Shown here in pieces: positions 1 through 7,096 of a DNA stretch of 42,053 nucleotides. Origin of the DNA: Lentisphaerota bacterium (lineage in GTDB: Bacteria; Verrucomicrobiota; Kiritimatiellia; UBA8416; VGWJ01); NCBI GenBank assembly GCA_016873635.1, contig VGWJ01000022.1, positions 1 through 42,053 of the forward strand, read 5' to 3'. How positions within the stretch are numbered: position 1 is the first letter of the stretch; every line of letters begins with the position of its first letter. The position numbers were made by a program, and so were the translations under genes. The notes under the pieces are model-generated. The model made no database searches. It had not been told where the DNA came from and saw nothing but the letters and a program-made list of their open reading frames with translations.

Positions 1-180
1 TACGCCCGCGCCTGGGACAAGATCCTGATCAAGTGGCGCGACCGCTCCGCCATCAAGCAGGCTCTGGCTGAAGGCATGCCCCTGGAACAGTGGCGCCTGA
101 CGCTCAACGAAATGTACAACCTGAACCCGAGCAGACTTTCGCCGCAGTACGATCGGTTGCGCGCGGGGTCTCGGGGTTAG
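1..180 (+). CDS. C-terminal fragment of an unrecognised protein (runs off left edge)
   Basis: Frame 1 is open from the first base to a TAG at 178-180 and gives 59 residues. The fragment is rich in Trp, Arg and Leu (for example WDKILIKWRDRS and EQWRLTLNEMYNL) and looks helical. I do not recognise the family and assign no function. The last codons and the stop lie inside the left arm of an inverted repeat (171-201). The natural C-terminus may therefore have been replaced by sequence contributed by that element. The upstream part, including the start, lies outside the window. Confidence 0.5.
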   Translation, partial: YARAWDKILIKWRDRSAIKQALAEGMPLEQWRLTLNEMYNLNPSRLSPQYDRLRAGSRG

Positions 181-322
181 GTCTCTAATTTGCTAATTAG
201 CTCCCGGCGGTGTTCTTCCATCTCGCATACTCCACTCGCAGCTTACGCGCCATACCCCATTCCTAGCAACAAGCGTCCCCGCGCGCAAGCCGTTATTTAG
301 CTAATTAGAGACCTAACCCCGA
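171..322. repeat. Inverted-repeat element (MITE-like) with 31-base arms
   Basis: The arm at 171-201 matches the reverse complement of 292-322 at 28 of 31 positions, with the outer 20 bases identical. The 90-base interior has no ORF. The left arm contains a smaller perfect palindrome, GCTAATTAGC (192-201). GGTC occurs just outside both arms (167-170 and 324-327, with one extra base on the right), so a 4-base target duplication is possible but not clean. Stop codons of the genes on both sides (TAG at 178-180; TAA at 305-307 on the minus strand) fall in the arms. This fits insertion of a small non-autonomous transposable element. The arms are too far apart for an ordinary terminator hairpin. Confidence 0.6.
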
Positions 323-664
323 AGGTCTCGAATGGAAGTGGCCCGCCATTGTGTCAACGAAGCGGTGGAGGGGTTCCGGTTCTGCCATGAGTCGGTTTAC
401 GTCTTCGCGCGATAGCGCGTTGAGTGCTTCCATTGAGAACCCGCTCATCTTCTCCGAAATCCGAAACGGAATCAGCCAGGCCTTCTCCGCCTTGACTTGC
501 CGATCCATGACGCACGCCAGGACGAAGGCATGCGGATGGCTGGTCAGATCGTTCAGCAGGGCGTCGGCCTGGGGATCTCTGGTGAACTGGATCACCTGCT
601 TCGGTGCGCGGAATAGCGTTTGTCCGTGCTCAACCAGTCTGTCGCGTATGGCTTTCTCGTTCAT
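305..664 (-). pseudogene. 5' fragment of a HhH-GPD / endonuclease-III-like iron-sulfur protein
   Basis: The 119-residue product opens with MNEKAIRDRLVEHG and contains IQFTRDPQADALLNDL and HPHAFVLACVMDRQVKAEKAW. I recognise this as the N-terminal region of the endonuclease-III-like proteins with an iron-sulfur cluster loop, which are usually about 230-250 residues. After LHRFVDTMAGHF the family sequence stops, and about ten unrelated residues lead to a TAA inside the inverted repeat at 292-322. The HhH-GPD catalytic core and the Cys cluster are absent, so the product is probably non-functional. The ATG at 664 is chosen because GGAGG precedes it by 4-5 bases; an in-frame TTG lies 15 bases further upstream. 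The truncation is seen directly; the family call rests on memory of homologues. Confidence 0.65.
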
Positions 665-750
665 CTTTCCTCCGGCCAACGCTCAGGGTGTGGGTTGAGC
701 CGACCGCGCAGCGGGCGGCGAATACCCACCGCCCTGTGGTTCGGCAGTTT

Positions 751-966
751 CTACAGATCGTCTGGGGTGAGACCCGTCCGTCGTGCGACGCGGGCGAGCA
801 TCTTGGGACCGATCTCGTCACCCTCGTGAAAGGCAAAGACGACATCCGGCCACCCCGGTCTGGCGAGGGTCCGATGAGAAGTCCCGGAGTGACGCTTGAC
901 CGTCCACCCGATGCGCAGGAGTGCGCGCAGGACGACACGCGCTTTGCTGGCAGGCCACTGGCTCAT
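751..966 (-). CDS. hicA: HicA-family toxin (mRNA interferase)
   Basis: This 71-residue protein has the HicA pattern: an N-terminal helix, then GWTVKRHSGTSHRTL with the His expected to be catalytic in the double-stranded-RNA-binding fold, then a strand and a C-terminal helix. HicA toxins cleave mRNA independently of the ribosome and are neutralised by HicB. The ATG overlaps the hicB stop by 4 bases (ATGA), so the two are translationally coupled. The order is antitoxin first, toxin second. A weak GC hairpin (713-718 with 729-734) lies downstream without a T tract. The gene lies next to a truncated gene and a MITE-like element, as is common for mobile toxin-antitoxin pairs. Confidence 0.8.
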   Translation of the reverse strand: MSQWPASKARVVLRALLRIGWTVKRHSGTSHRTLARPGWPDVVFAFHEGDEIGPKMLARVARRTGLTPDDL

Positions 967-1163
967 GCGGGTACTGCAAAGAGTTCGTCGAGTTCGGGTA
1001 TGGCCTCCCCGTGGTCAAGCCGGTCAGCAATGACGCGTAGAGCCAGGGCCTCGGCTTTGGAGAGGGCGTCCTGTCGCGTTGTTCCGTAGACCATGACGCC
1101 GGGCAAGTCCGGCACTTCGGCGATCCATCGCCCATCGTCTTCTATTTCTATCTCGATCTTCAT
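963..1163 (-). CDS. hicB: HicB-family antitoxin, short form
   Basis: This 66-residue protein matches the HicB partial-RNase-H-fold core, with GRWIAEVPDLPGVMVYG followed by a helix rich in Ala and Leu. It should bind HicA and block it. The C-terminal DNA-binding domain present in longer HicB proteins is absent, so autoregulation would need another partner or may be missing. GGAGG (1172-1176 region) lies about 9 bases before the ATG. A candidate promoter lies immediately upstream. The gene overlaps hicA by 4 bases. Confidence 0.8.
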   Translation of the reverse strand: MKIEIEIEDDGRWIAEVPDLPGVMVYGTTRQDALSKAEALALRVIADRLDHGEAIPELDELFAVPA

Positions 1164-1185
1164 GCTTTCGACCTCCAGGCCACAT

Positions 1186-1212
1186 AGTATACACGATCAC
1201 TCAGTGCCTCAA
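1186..1212 (-). promoter_or_regulatory. Candidate sigma-70 promoter of hicBA
   Basis: On the minus strand TTGAGG (1207-1212) and TATACT (1186-1191) are separated by 15 bases. The -10 is good and the spacer is short. It sits 22 bases upstream of the hicB start, with GGAGG in between. The position is plausible but the call rests on pattern only. Confidence 0.4.
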
Positions 1213-1860
1213 TCTCATTCTCTGTGCCGAACGACGCAAATCACGTTCAGCGCTCGCGCGATAGCCGGGTTCGGAAAGTCTCCTCTTCAGAGCCACCACC
1301 AATCCAGGATCTGTCTTCATGCCGAACAAGTTATTGTACCTTTTGGGTGATTTCCCGGTCGCGGATGACGCCGTCAAAGCCGGACCGCCCGGTTGCCTTG
1401 TCAATATCAGCGAAAACGGCCGTTTTCCGGACACACGCGCCTGGGTTCCTTTCCTGTGTTCCTTCCGTTTGTGGTGATAGCTCTTTTTGGTCTTTTCGCT
1501 GCAGACCGGCAGAACGGCACCGCTGCGCTCCCGCGTGACGGTCGGAGCGTGCGCCTTGCCGCCCACGGCGTCAAGCGCAGACTGCCGCGACACCGGCCCG
1601 CGCCTTCAGGACCGTGCCGGCGTCTTGGCCTCGGTGCCGTCCGGGTGCCGTTCATGTCGGAAAGCGGCGTCTTTCGCCGGGTGGCCGGCAAGACGGGCCT
1701 TCGTGAGCGTGCAGGACCGACGGTTTTCATCGGTGGATCGGAGACAACCGCGTGGACGCCTCCATTGTCCCGTCTCCGAACCGATCGTGGGACAGGTGCA
1801 ACGCGGGACTTCTCTGCGGTAAGCCGTCAGTCACGCACAGGGCGGGGGCGGAAGCCAGCG
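1213..1860. other. Gene-poor stretch; possible decayed insertion-sequence remnant
   Basis: No frame has a convincing start, ribosome-binding site and protein-like sequence throughout. On the minus strand there are short protein-like patches in different frames: KKSYHHKRKEHRKGTQ (about 1441-1495) and, one frame away, VFADIDKATGRSGFDG (about 1355-1415). Together they are reminiscent of the basic segment and following strand of IS5-type DDE transposases. A frameshift lies between them and stops lie upstream. A 39-codon frame (1201-1320, minus) abuts the hicB promoter and has no recognisable family. I treat the whole as non-coding or decayed. Confidence 0.25.
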
Positions 1861-1881
1861 GAAAGAACAACGCGTCACTTT

Positions 1882-1913
1882 GCGCTATCTTTGCGCATGC
1901 GCTATCTTTGCGC
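1882..1913. repeat. Two direct copies of a 15-base repeat
   Basis: GCGCTATCTTTGCGC occurs at 1882-1896 and again at 1899-1913, separated by two bases. Each copy begins and ends with GCGC and is itself partly palindromic. The pair lies 84 bases upstream of the start of the next gene (1997), so it could be a regulator-binding site or a simple duplication. Confidence 0.5.
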
Positions 1914-1996
1914 TTGCCTTTGTCGGCGCAGTGGATGACAGTCCCAGCGGAGAGGGACTTCTTGCGTGGAGGAACCCGGAGAGGAGGGCAGCAGAG

Positions 1997-2395
1997 ATGG
2001 CGGATAACCAGGAACAGGGCGGGCCGGTCGAGCAGCCGGCGGAAGCACAGGCGGCCGGTGCAACGGTGAGCGCCAAGGAGATCGAGGAGGGCAAGGCGTT
2101 TGCAATTCTGGGGTACATTGTCCCGTTGCTTTGCCTCATCCCGTTGATCAACAGGAACAACAACTATTCGCTTTACCACGCCAAGCAGGTGTTGCTGCTC
2201 TGGATCGGTTTCGTCGTCTCATCGGCGGCAAACGTGATTCCATGCGCTGGCCAGATCGTGTGGATCGTGGCCTGGGTCTTCCTCGTCGTGCTGGACATCA
2301 TCGGTCTCGTGAATGCGGTCAAATGTCAGATGAAGCCGCTTCCCCTTATCGGCAAGTTCGGCGAGGACTGGTTCAAGGGCATCCAGAAGGTCTGA
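1997..2395 (+). CDS. Tic20/DUF4870-like small integral membrane protein
   Basis: This 132-residue protein has a hydrophilic N-terminus of about 32 residues rich in Gln, Ala and Glu. Three hydrophobic segments follow: about 34-49 (FAILGYIVPLLCLIPL), 59-82 and 83-107, with a short loop containing YSLYHAKQVLLLW. That loop, with a His-Ala-Lys/Gln motif between helices 1 and 2, is typical of the DUF4870/Tic20-like family of unknown function. The ATG at 1997 is preferred because GAGGAGGG lies 8 bases upstream; the longer frame has no ribosome-binding site. It is convergent with the next gene, with 72 bases between them and no clear terminator. Confidence 0.65.
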   Translation: MADNQEQGGPVEQPAEAQAAGATVSAKEIEEGKAFAILGYIVPLLCLIPLINRNNNYSLYHAKQVLLLWIGFVVSSAANVIPCAGQIVWIVAWVFLVVLDIIGLVNAVKCQMKPLPLIGKFGEDWFKGIQKV

Positions 2396-2467
2396 ACCGG
2401 GGCGCTGTTTCCGAGGGGAGGACGGACGGCGCGACGCCGGGCAGGCGCGCCACCCGGGAACCGCATC

Positions 2468-2905
2468 TCAGCCCATGCCGAGCATGAACGCCGCGGAATA
2501 GACCAGGTACGCGACGGCAAGGCCGGCGTGCAGCGCGAGGTCGCCGAAGGCCAGGCGCCGCGTGACGCGGCGCCCGACGGGGGGCAGAAGCAGGGCGGCG
2601 CGCCAGACGATCTCGATTCCGGCGAGAGCCGCCACGGGCAGAACCAGCGGATTCCATTCCATGGCCGTCGCCGTATCTCCGCGCAGGAGCGCTCCCATCC
2701 CGCGCGTCAGGCCGCACAGCGGGCAGGGCCGGCCGAACCAGGCCTGCGAGGTGCACTCGAACGCCAGACCCGTCAGGTGCCGCCGCGCCAGGGGCGCGAG
2801 CAGCGGGCCGACAATTCCGAAGGCGGCCGCGACCAGGAAGACCACGTTCAGCGCGCGGTAGTTCCCGATCCATGTTTCGGAGCGGCGGAGCCGGCGCGCG
2901 GGCAT
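2468..2905 (-). CDS. DUF2752 family membrane protein
   Basis: This 145-residue protein has three hydrophobic stretches (about 20-40, 88-105 and 125-143) and the signature CPLCGLTRG at 61-69, followed by a Gly-Asp and Trp-Asn-Pro (WNPL). This Cys-Pro-x-Cys-Gly-x-Thr-Arg motif defines DUF2752, a widespread family of unknown function. The two Cys residues may bind metal or form a disulfide. The ATG at 2905 has no good Shine-Dalgarno sequence, so the start is uncertain. It is divergent from the secreted-protein cluster. Confidence 0.75.
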   Translation of the reverse strand: MPARRLRRSETWIGNYRALNVVFLVAAAFGIVGPLLAPLARRHLTGLAFECTSQAWFGRPCPLCGLTRGMGALLRGDTATAMEWNPLVLPVAALAGIEIVWRAALLLPPVGRRVTRRLAFGDLALHAGLAVAYLVYSAAFMLGMG

Positions 2906-2968
2906 GCCGCCTGACTACTCTTTTGCGCGTCCGGAAGCAAGCCTGCGAGACAATGTCAGGGGGGGCAC

Positions 2969-2999
2969 AAGTAGTAGCAGGGCCAAGTAGTAGCAGGGC
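2969..2999. repeat. Tandem pair of a 15-base repeat
   Basis: AAGTAGTAGCAGGGC occurs at 2969-2983 and 2985-2999, one base apart. It lies between the divergent starts of the DUF2752 gene (2905) and the secreted SUMF1-like gene (3100), immediately before a possible promoter. It may be an operator or a slippage duplication. Confidence 0.5.
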
Positions 3000-3028
3000 T
3001 TGACTTTCCGGGGAGACGAAACTACTCG
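3000..3028 (+). promoter_or_regulatory. Weak candidate promoter for the secreted-protein cluster
   Basis: TTGACT at 3000-3005 is a near-consensus -35. Seventeen bases later the -10 would be TACTCG (3023-3028), which is poor. It directly follows the 15-base repeat pair and lies 72 bases upstream of the first gene of the cluster. Confidence 0.25.
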
Positions 3029-3099
3029 TAGGGGATTGAGCGCGAAGAAGGCCGGAACACCCGGCGGCCACCTCTGGAAAGAAGCGAAAGGAGTCGGCG

Positions 3100-5361
3100 A
3101 TGATCTTCTGCAATCACAGGCGCCCGTTCGCATGCACTATCGCGGTTTTGTCCGTTCTTGCCCTGCTGCTGGGCGGCGGTGTTGCGGGGGCGCAGGAGGC
3201 GGATACGGAAGAGGACGCGGCGGAAGGAGGGGAAACGGAAGCCGCGGTCGAGGCGGCGGCCGCGCGCCCGCACGGCCTGCGGATCGAGAACGTGTCGGTT
3301 GTCCCGCGCGACGCCTCGAGCGCGACGGTGAAGTTCGACGTCTCGTGGACCAATTCCTGGCGCTTCGGAAGTTTCTTTGACGCCGCCTGGGTCTTCTTCA
3401 AGGTGCGCGGGGATGAGAAGACCGGCTGGCAGCACGTCAGTCTCTCGGCCGATAAGGTCTTGAATCCGGCCGGGTACGGGCAGGACAAGGAAGGCCTGCC
3501 TGCCGCGACGTCCGCGGCGCAGGCAGGCACAGCGGTGGAGTTTGTCGTGCCCGGCGGCGATGATGGCCTCACGGGCTTGTTCGTCCGGCGCGCGGCGGAT
3601 GGCCTTGGGCTGACGGCCGCCCGGAATGTGACGGCGGTTCTGGACTTGAAGTCGCTCAAGGGCGTCACGGATATCGCCAAGGCGCGGATCAAGGCGATCG
3701 GAATCGAGATGGTCTACATTCCCGAAGGGTCCTTCCACGTCGGACGCGGCAACGGCCCGATCGCACCCTATGCCGGCAAAGGGTATGGCGGGATGGAGAT
3801 TAACTGGCTCTACAAGCACAGCGGGAAGCCCTCGGACACCGCCGTTCCATTGCCGTTCAAGTTCAACATCGGGGACCTGTACATCTGGGGCGTCGGCGTG
3901 ACGAGGGAGGACCCGCCGCCTTACCGGATCGAGAGCGAGGATCCGATCCCGACCGGCAAGAAGAAGGGCGCGCTCTGGGCCGTGGACGTCGCGCCGGAGG
4001 ACGGCGGCGAGATTTCGGCGGCGTTTCCCAAGGGGTATGCGGCGTTTTACTGCATGAAGCACGCCTATCCGACGGCCGGTCAGTATGCGGAGTTTCTCAA
4101 CACGCTCACCGAGGCGCAGGCGAAGCCGCGCTTCTACGAGCACGGGCACGGGATGGCGATCAAGCGTTCCGGCGCCGCGCCGAACTGCACGTACACCGCG
4201 CCCGATCCCGACGAGAGAACGCCTTGGATGTCCTTCACGGACGGAGCGCTTTTTGCGGCCTGGGCCGGGTTGCGGCCGATGACGGAGCTGGAATATGAGA
4301 AGATGTGCCGCGGCCCGCGGCCCGCGATCCCGAACGACGCGACGCCCTCCTGCTGGGGCGTGCAGGACGTCATGGTGATCAGCATCTATGAACGGCCGGT
4401 CTCGATCGGCAGCGCCGCGGGGCGCGGCTTCAAGGGCACACATGGCCGTGGCATGCCGGAACTGCCCGCCGACTGGCCGCCGGACATCCGTGGCGCCATC
4501 TTGCGCGGCGATTATTTCTTCGCCGGCGGTCATCAGCCGGGCCACCTGCTCACCGGGGGGCGGGCGCCGGCGGTGTATGCGAACGCGGACAGGCATGGCG
4601 GCTATGCGACGGCGGGCAGCCCCAACTACGCGTGGACCTTCGCCGGCTGGCGCGCGGCGCGCACGGCGCCGGCCGGAGACACGGGCGTCGGGCCGGTCAC
4701 GGGCGATTTGGACCTGGAGCTGAAACATCCGGCGAAGCTGGCCAAGCCCTTCCAGCCGGACGGTGCGCTGGACGAGTGGGCGGATGTTATGCCCGTGGCC
4801 GTCGCCAACGGCGCGGCGTACGTCTATCCGGTGCATCAGCGCTTCCCCGGCGACTTCACGACCAGTCCCTGGCGCGGCGCCGCCGATTTCAGCGCAAGGG
4901 CATGGCTGGCCACGGACGGCGAGGCGCTTCTGGTCGCCGCCGAGGTGACCGACGACAAGCACTTCAATGATCAGACCGGTAAGGACATCTGGAACGGCGA
5001 CGCCATGCAGATCGGCCTGGTGAATCCGTACGGCGCCCAGTGGAACATCGGCGCGGCCCTGACCGCCGGCGGTGTCGAGTTCCAGCAGTGGGACGGCCCC
5101 AATGAAGCGCTGCTCCAGAGCGCGAAGTGCGCGGTGAAGCGCGACGACGCGGCCGGCGTCACCCGCTACGAGTTCCGTCTGCCGCTTGCCGATTTCGGGG
5201 TGGGCCGGGGGCAGGAGTGCAGTTTCTATTTCCTGTTCTTTGACGGCGACGGGTTTCTCGACTGGCAGAGCAAGCCCGTCGTACGCCGGCTCCATTGGGT
5301 TCCGGAGCGGACCGAGCCGTTTGTGCGGCGGAATTATCCGAAGTTCGTGATGGGGGAGTAG
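3100..5361 (+). CDS. Secreted protein: beta domain, SUMF1/FGE-like domain, CBM9-like C-terminus
   Basis: This 753-residue protein starts with a Sec signal peptide (1-31, ending GVAGA) and a short acidic Ala/Glu linker. Residues about 57-195 form a beta-rich domain (SATVKFDVSWTNSW, DAAWVFFKVRGD) shared with the next two genes. Residues about 199-525 are a divergent formylglycine-generating-enzyme/SUMF1-type fold: MVYIPEGSFHVG opens it, FYCMKHAYPTAGQYAEFLN and WAGLRPMTELEYEKMCRGP are the core, and GWRAARTAP closes it. Residues about 537-753 look like a CBM9/DOMON sandwich (DEWADVMPVAV, RAWLATDGEALLVAAEV, DAMQIGL), implying polysaccharide or surface binding. AAAGGAG precedes the ATG by about 6 bases. 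I see no canonical FGE Cys pair, so a binding or structural role is more likely than sulfatase maturation. It heads a five-gene co-oriented cluster. Confidence 0.75.
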   Translation: MIFCNHRRPFACTIAVLSVLALLLGGGVAGAQEADTEEDAAEGGETEAAVEAAAARPHGLRIENVSVVPRDASSATVKFDVSWTNSWRFGSFFDAAWVFFKVRGDEKTGWQHVSLSADKVLNPAGYGQDKEGLPAATSAAQAGTAVEFVVPGGDDGLTGLFVRRAADGLGLTAARNVTAVLDLKSLKGVTDIAKARIKAIGIEMVYIPEGSFHVGRGNGPIAPYAGKGYGGMEINWLYKHSGKPSDTAVPLPFKFNIGDLYIWGVGVTREDPPPYRIESEDPIPTGKKKGALWAVDVAPEDGGEISAAFPKGYAAFYCMKHAYPTAGQYAEFLNTLTEAQAKPRFYEHGHGMAIKRSGAAPNCTYTAPDPDERTPWMSFTDGALFAAWAGLRPMTELEYEKMCRGPRPAIPNDATPSCWGVQDVMVISIYERPVSIGSAAGRGFKGTHGRGMPELPADWPPDIRGAILRGDYFFAGGHQPGHLLTGGRAPAVYANADRHGGYATAGSPNYAWTFAGWRAARTAPAGDTGVGPVTGDLDLELKHPAKLAKPFQPDGALDEWADVMPVAVANGAAYVYPVHQRFPGDFTTSPWRGAADFSARAWLATDGEALLVAAEVTDDKHFNDQTGKDIWNGDAMQIGLVNPYGAQWNIGAALTAGGVEFQQWDGPNEALLQSAKCAVKRDDAAGVTRYEFRLPLADFGVGRGQECSFYFLFFDGDGFLDWQSKPVVRRLHWVPERTEPFVRRNYPKFVMGE

Positions 5362-5383
5362 GGCGGCGGGAGGCGTGTGACCA

Positions 5384-5446
5384 GTCGGACGCGTCGGACA
5401 GGTCGGACGCGTCGGACGGGCCGGACGGGTCGGACGGGCCGGACGG
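5384..5446. repeat. Seven-copy 9-base tandem array
   Basis: Seven contiguous units of the form GTCGGACGS (variants GTCGGACAG and GCCGGACGG) fill 5384-5446, in the gap between two paralogous secreted-protein genes. It ends 16 bases before the downstream ATG. The same family of unit recurs, more degenerate, at 7035-7088. Reading it as protein gives only an Asp/Ser/Gly run and no better start codon, so I regard it as untranslated. Confidence 0.75.
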
Positions 5447-5462
5447 AGAAAGAAAAGTGGCG

Positions 5463-6992
5463 ATGCGCCGGCAAGCGGTGATGAGGGCGTGGCAGGGCGG
5501 CGGCTGCGCCGTTCTGCTCGCGACGGCCGCCGCCGCGCAGGCGCAAGTGCAGATATCGAACGACCGGTGGGACAACGATCCGCCGTCGGGAGTCTCCGTA
5601 TTCTGCCGGAACGTGCGGGTGGAGCCGCGGGACGAGAAGACCGCCGTGATCAAGTTCGACATCACCGGCTTCAGCGATTGGCGGCACGACGTCAACCACG
5701 ACGCGGCATGGATCCTGTTCAAGGTTCGCAGGGACGACGAGACGGAATGGCAGCATGTGCGGCTGGCCGCCGATCGGGTGCTGAACCCGACGGGTTACGG
5801 TCAAGCCGGAGGAACCCACGCGGACTTCCTGGTCCCGGACGCCGGGGACAACGCCGCCGGCGGGGGCGGTCTGCTCATGCGGCGGGCCGACCATGGGATG
5901 GGCCGTGCGTCGGCGACCGATGTGACGGTGCTGTGGGACCTGACCGGGAGCAAGGGGATCGGGCCGGACACGGAGGTTGTCCTCAAAGGATTTGCGATCC
6001 GCATGGTGTACGTGGCCGAGGGCCCGTTCTATCTCGGCACGGGCGGCGACGAAAGCTATGCGTTCTACCAATACCCTCCCGAACGGAAGCAGACCGCCGA
6101 AACGGAAAGGATCGTCAACGCCAATTCCGTTATGGTCGTTCGGGAGGAGAGGGACCCTGCTCGGGACTTCCCGCCGTATCACGTGACCAACTCCGCCGCG
6201 ATCCCGACGGGAAAACAGCCGGGCAGACTCTGGGCGCGCGGGGCCGAACCGGAGGAGGGCGGCGAGATCCCGGCCACGTACCCCAACGGCTACAAGGCGT
6301 TCTACATGATGCTCACCCCGCTCCAACCCGGCGAGTATGGCTATTTCCTCAACACGATCTCCCCCGAAGACGCGGACAGGCACTATGAACCGGATGGCTT
6401 CCCGATGCACGGGGGCGTGGCGCGCACCGGGGTGGCGCCCAACTTCACGTACAGGGGGTTCCGGGGAAGGAAATCCGCGTCCCTGTGGTGGATGTGCTGG
6501 GCGGACGCCGCCGCGTTCGCGGACTGGGCGGGCCTGCGGCCGATGACGGAACTGGAGCACGAGAAGGCCCTGCGCGGGCCGCGCTATCCCGTGGTCAATG
6601 AAGCGGGCCATTCGTTCTGGGGCGGCAGTTACGGCGGCGGACGGTACAACGCCCACCCGCGCGAATTCCAGGTAACGGTCGCCAACGCGGCCGGCCGCGC
6701 CTACAAGGGCACGCACGGCACCGGTACCGCGACCAACTGGCCGGCGGACTGGCCGAAGAAGGACGCCGTCGGCGTCGGCATGCACGGCGGCCAGGAGTGC
6801 GCGTCCGGCCCCCCCGAACTCAAAGGACCGTTCTGGTGCACCTCCAGCCGGATTGACGCGGCGCTGGGCGATCCGGATCGCTACGTTACGTACGGCTTCC
6901 GCGCCGCGCGCACGGCGCCGGAAGAGGCGAAGTGGAACACGGCGAGGAACGAGGTCGAATCGAGCCCTCTGCTGATGGGAGCGGGGGATTGA
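5463..6992 (+). CDS. Secreted SUMF1/FGE-like protein, paralogue 2
   Basis: This 509-residue protein has a signal peptide (1-27, ending AAAAQA) followed by QVQIS. A beta domain like that of the previous gene covers about 40-175 (TAVIKFDITGFSDWRHD, AAWILFKVRRDD). The SUMF1-like domain covers about 182-486: VYVAEGPFYLGTGGDE, FPPYHVTNSAAIPTGK, YPNGYKAFYMM, WAGLRPMTELEHEKALRGP, HSFWGGSYGGGRYNAHP, GPFWCTSSRI and YGFRAARTAP. It lacks the CBM9-like tail. The ATG at 5463 is preferred to longer starts because those would translate the upstream 9-base repeat array; a weak purine-rich stretch (GGAGAAAG) precedes it. It is clearly paralogous to the following gene by tandem duplication. A surface-binding or enzyme role is unknown. 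Confidence 0.75.
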   Translation: MRRQAVMRAWQGGGCAVLLATAAAAQAQVQISNDRWDNDPPSGVSVFCRNVRVEPRDEKTAVIKFDITGFSDWRHDVNHDAAWILFKVRRDDETEWQHVRLAADRVLNPTGYGQAGGTHADFLVPDAGDNAAGGGGLLMRRADHGMGRASATDVTVLWDLTGSKGIGPDTEVVLKGFAIRMVYVAEGPFYLGTGGDESYAFYQYPPERKQTAETERIVNANSVMVVREERDPARDFPPYHVTNSAAIPTGKQPGRLWARGAEPEEGGEIPATYPNGYKAFYMMLTPLQPGEYGYFLNTISPEDADRHYEPDGFPMHGGVARTGVAPNFTYRGFRGRKSASLWWMCWADAAAFADWAGLRPMTELEHEKALRGPRYPVVNEAGHSFWGGSYGGGRYNAHPREFQVTVANAAGRAYKGTHGTGTATNWPADWPKKDAVGVGMHGGQECASGPPELKGPFWCTSSRIDAALGDPDRYVTYGFRAARTAPEEAKWNTARNEVESSPLLMGAGD

Positions 6993-7034
6993 AGATCGCG
7001 GATTGCGGCCTGGGAATGAAACGGCGGAGACGCA

Positions 7035-7088
7035 GGTCGGACAGGTCGGACCCGTCAGGCCTGTCTGACGCGTCTGACCAATCGGAGG
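7035..7088. repeat. Degenerate 9-base tandem array
   Basis: Six units related to GGTCGGACA run from 7035 to 7088, decaying to CGTCAGGCC, TGTCTGACG and AATCGGAGG. The last unit supplies the GGAGG that serves as ribosome-binding site for the ATG at 7097. It is the same repeat family as at 5384-5446 and occupies the same position relative to the next gene. Confidence 0.65.
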
Positions 7089-7096
7089 ACGAGGCG

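Noticed and set aside
3022-5295. 757-codon minus-strand open frame opposite the first secreted protein
   Set aside because: It lies antisense to a gene with signal peptide, recognised domains and a ribosome-binding site. Its product is Arg/Gly/His-rich without domains. Such frames are expected opposite GC-rich codons.
5295-5462. Upstream start for SUMF1-like paralogue 2 that would translate the 9-base array
   Set aside because: It would overlap the previous gene, place a repetitive Asp/Ser run before the signal peptide and has no ribosome-binding site.
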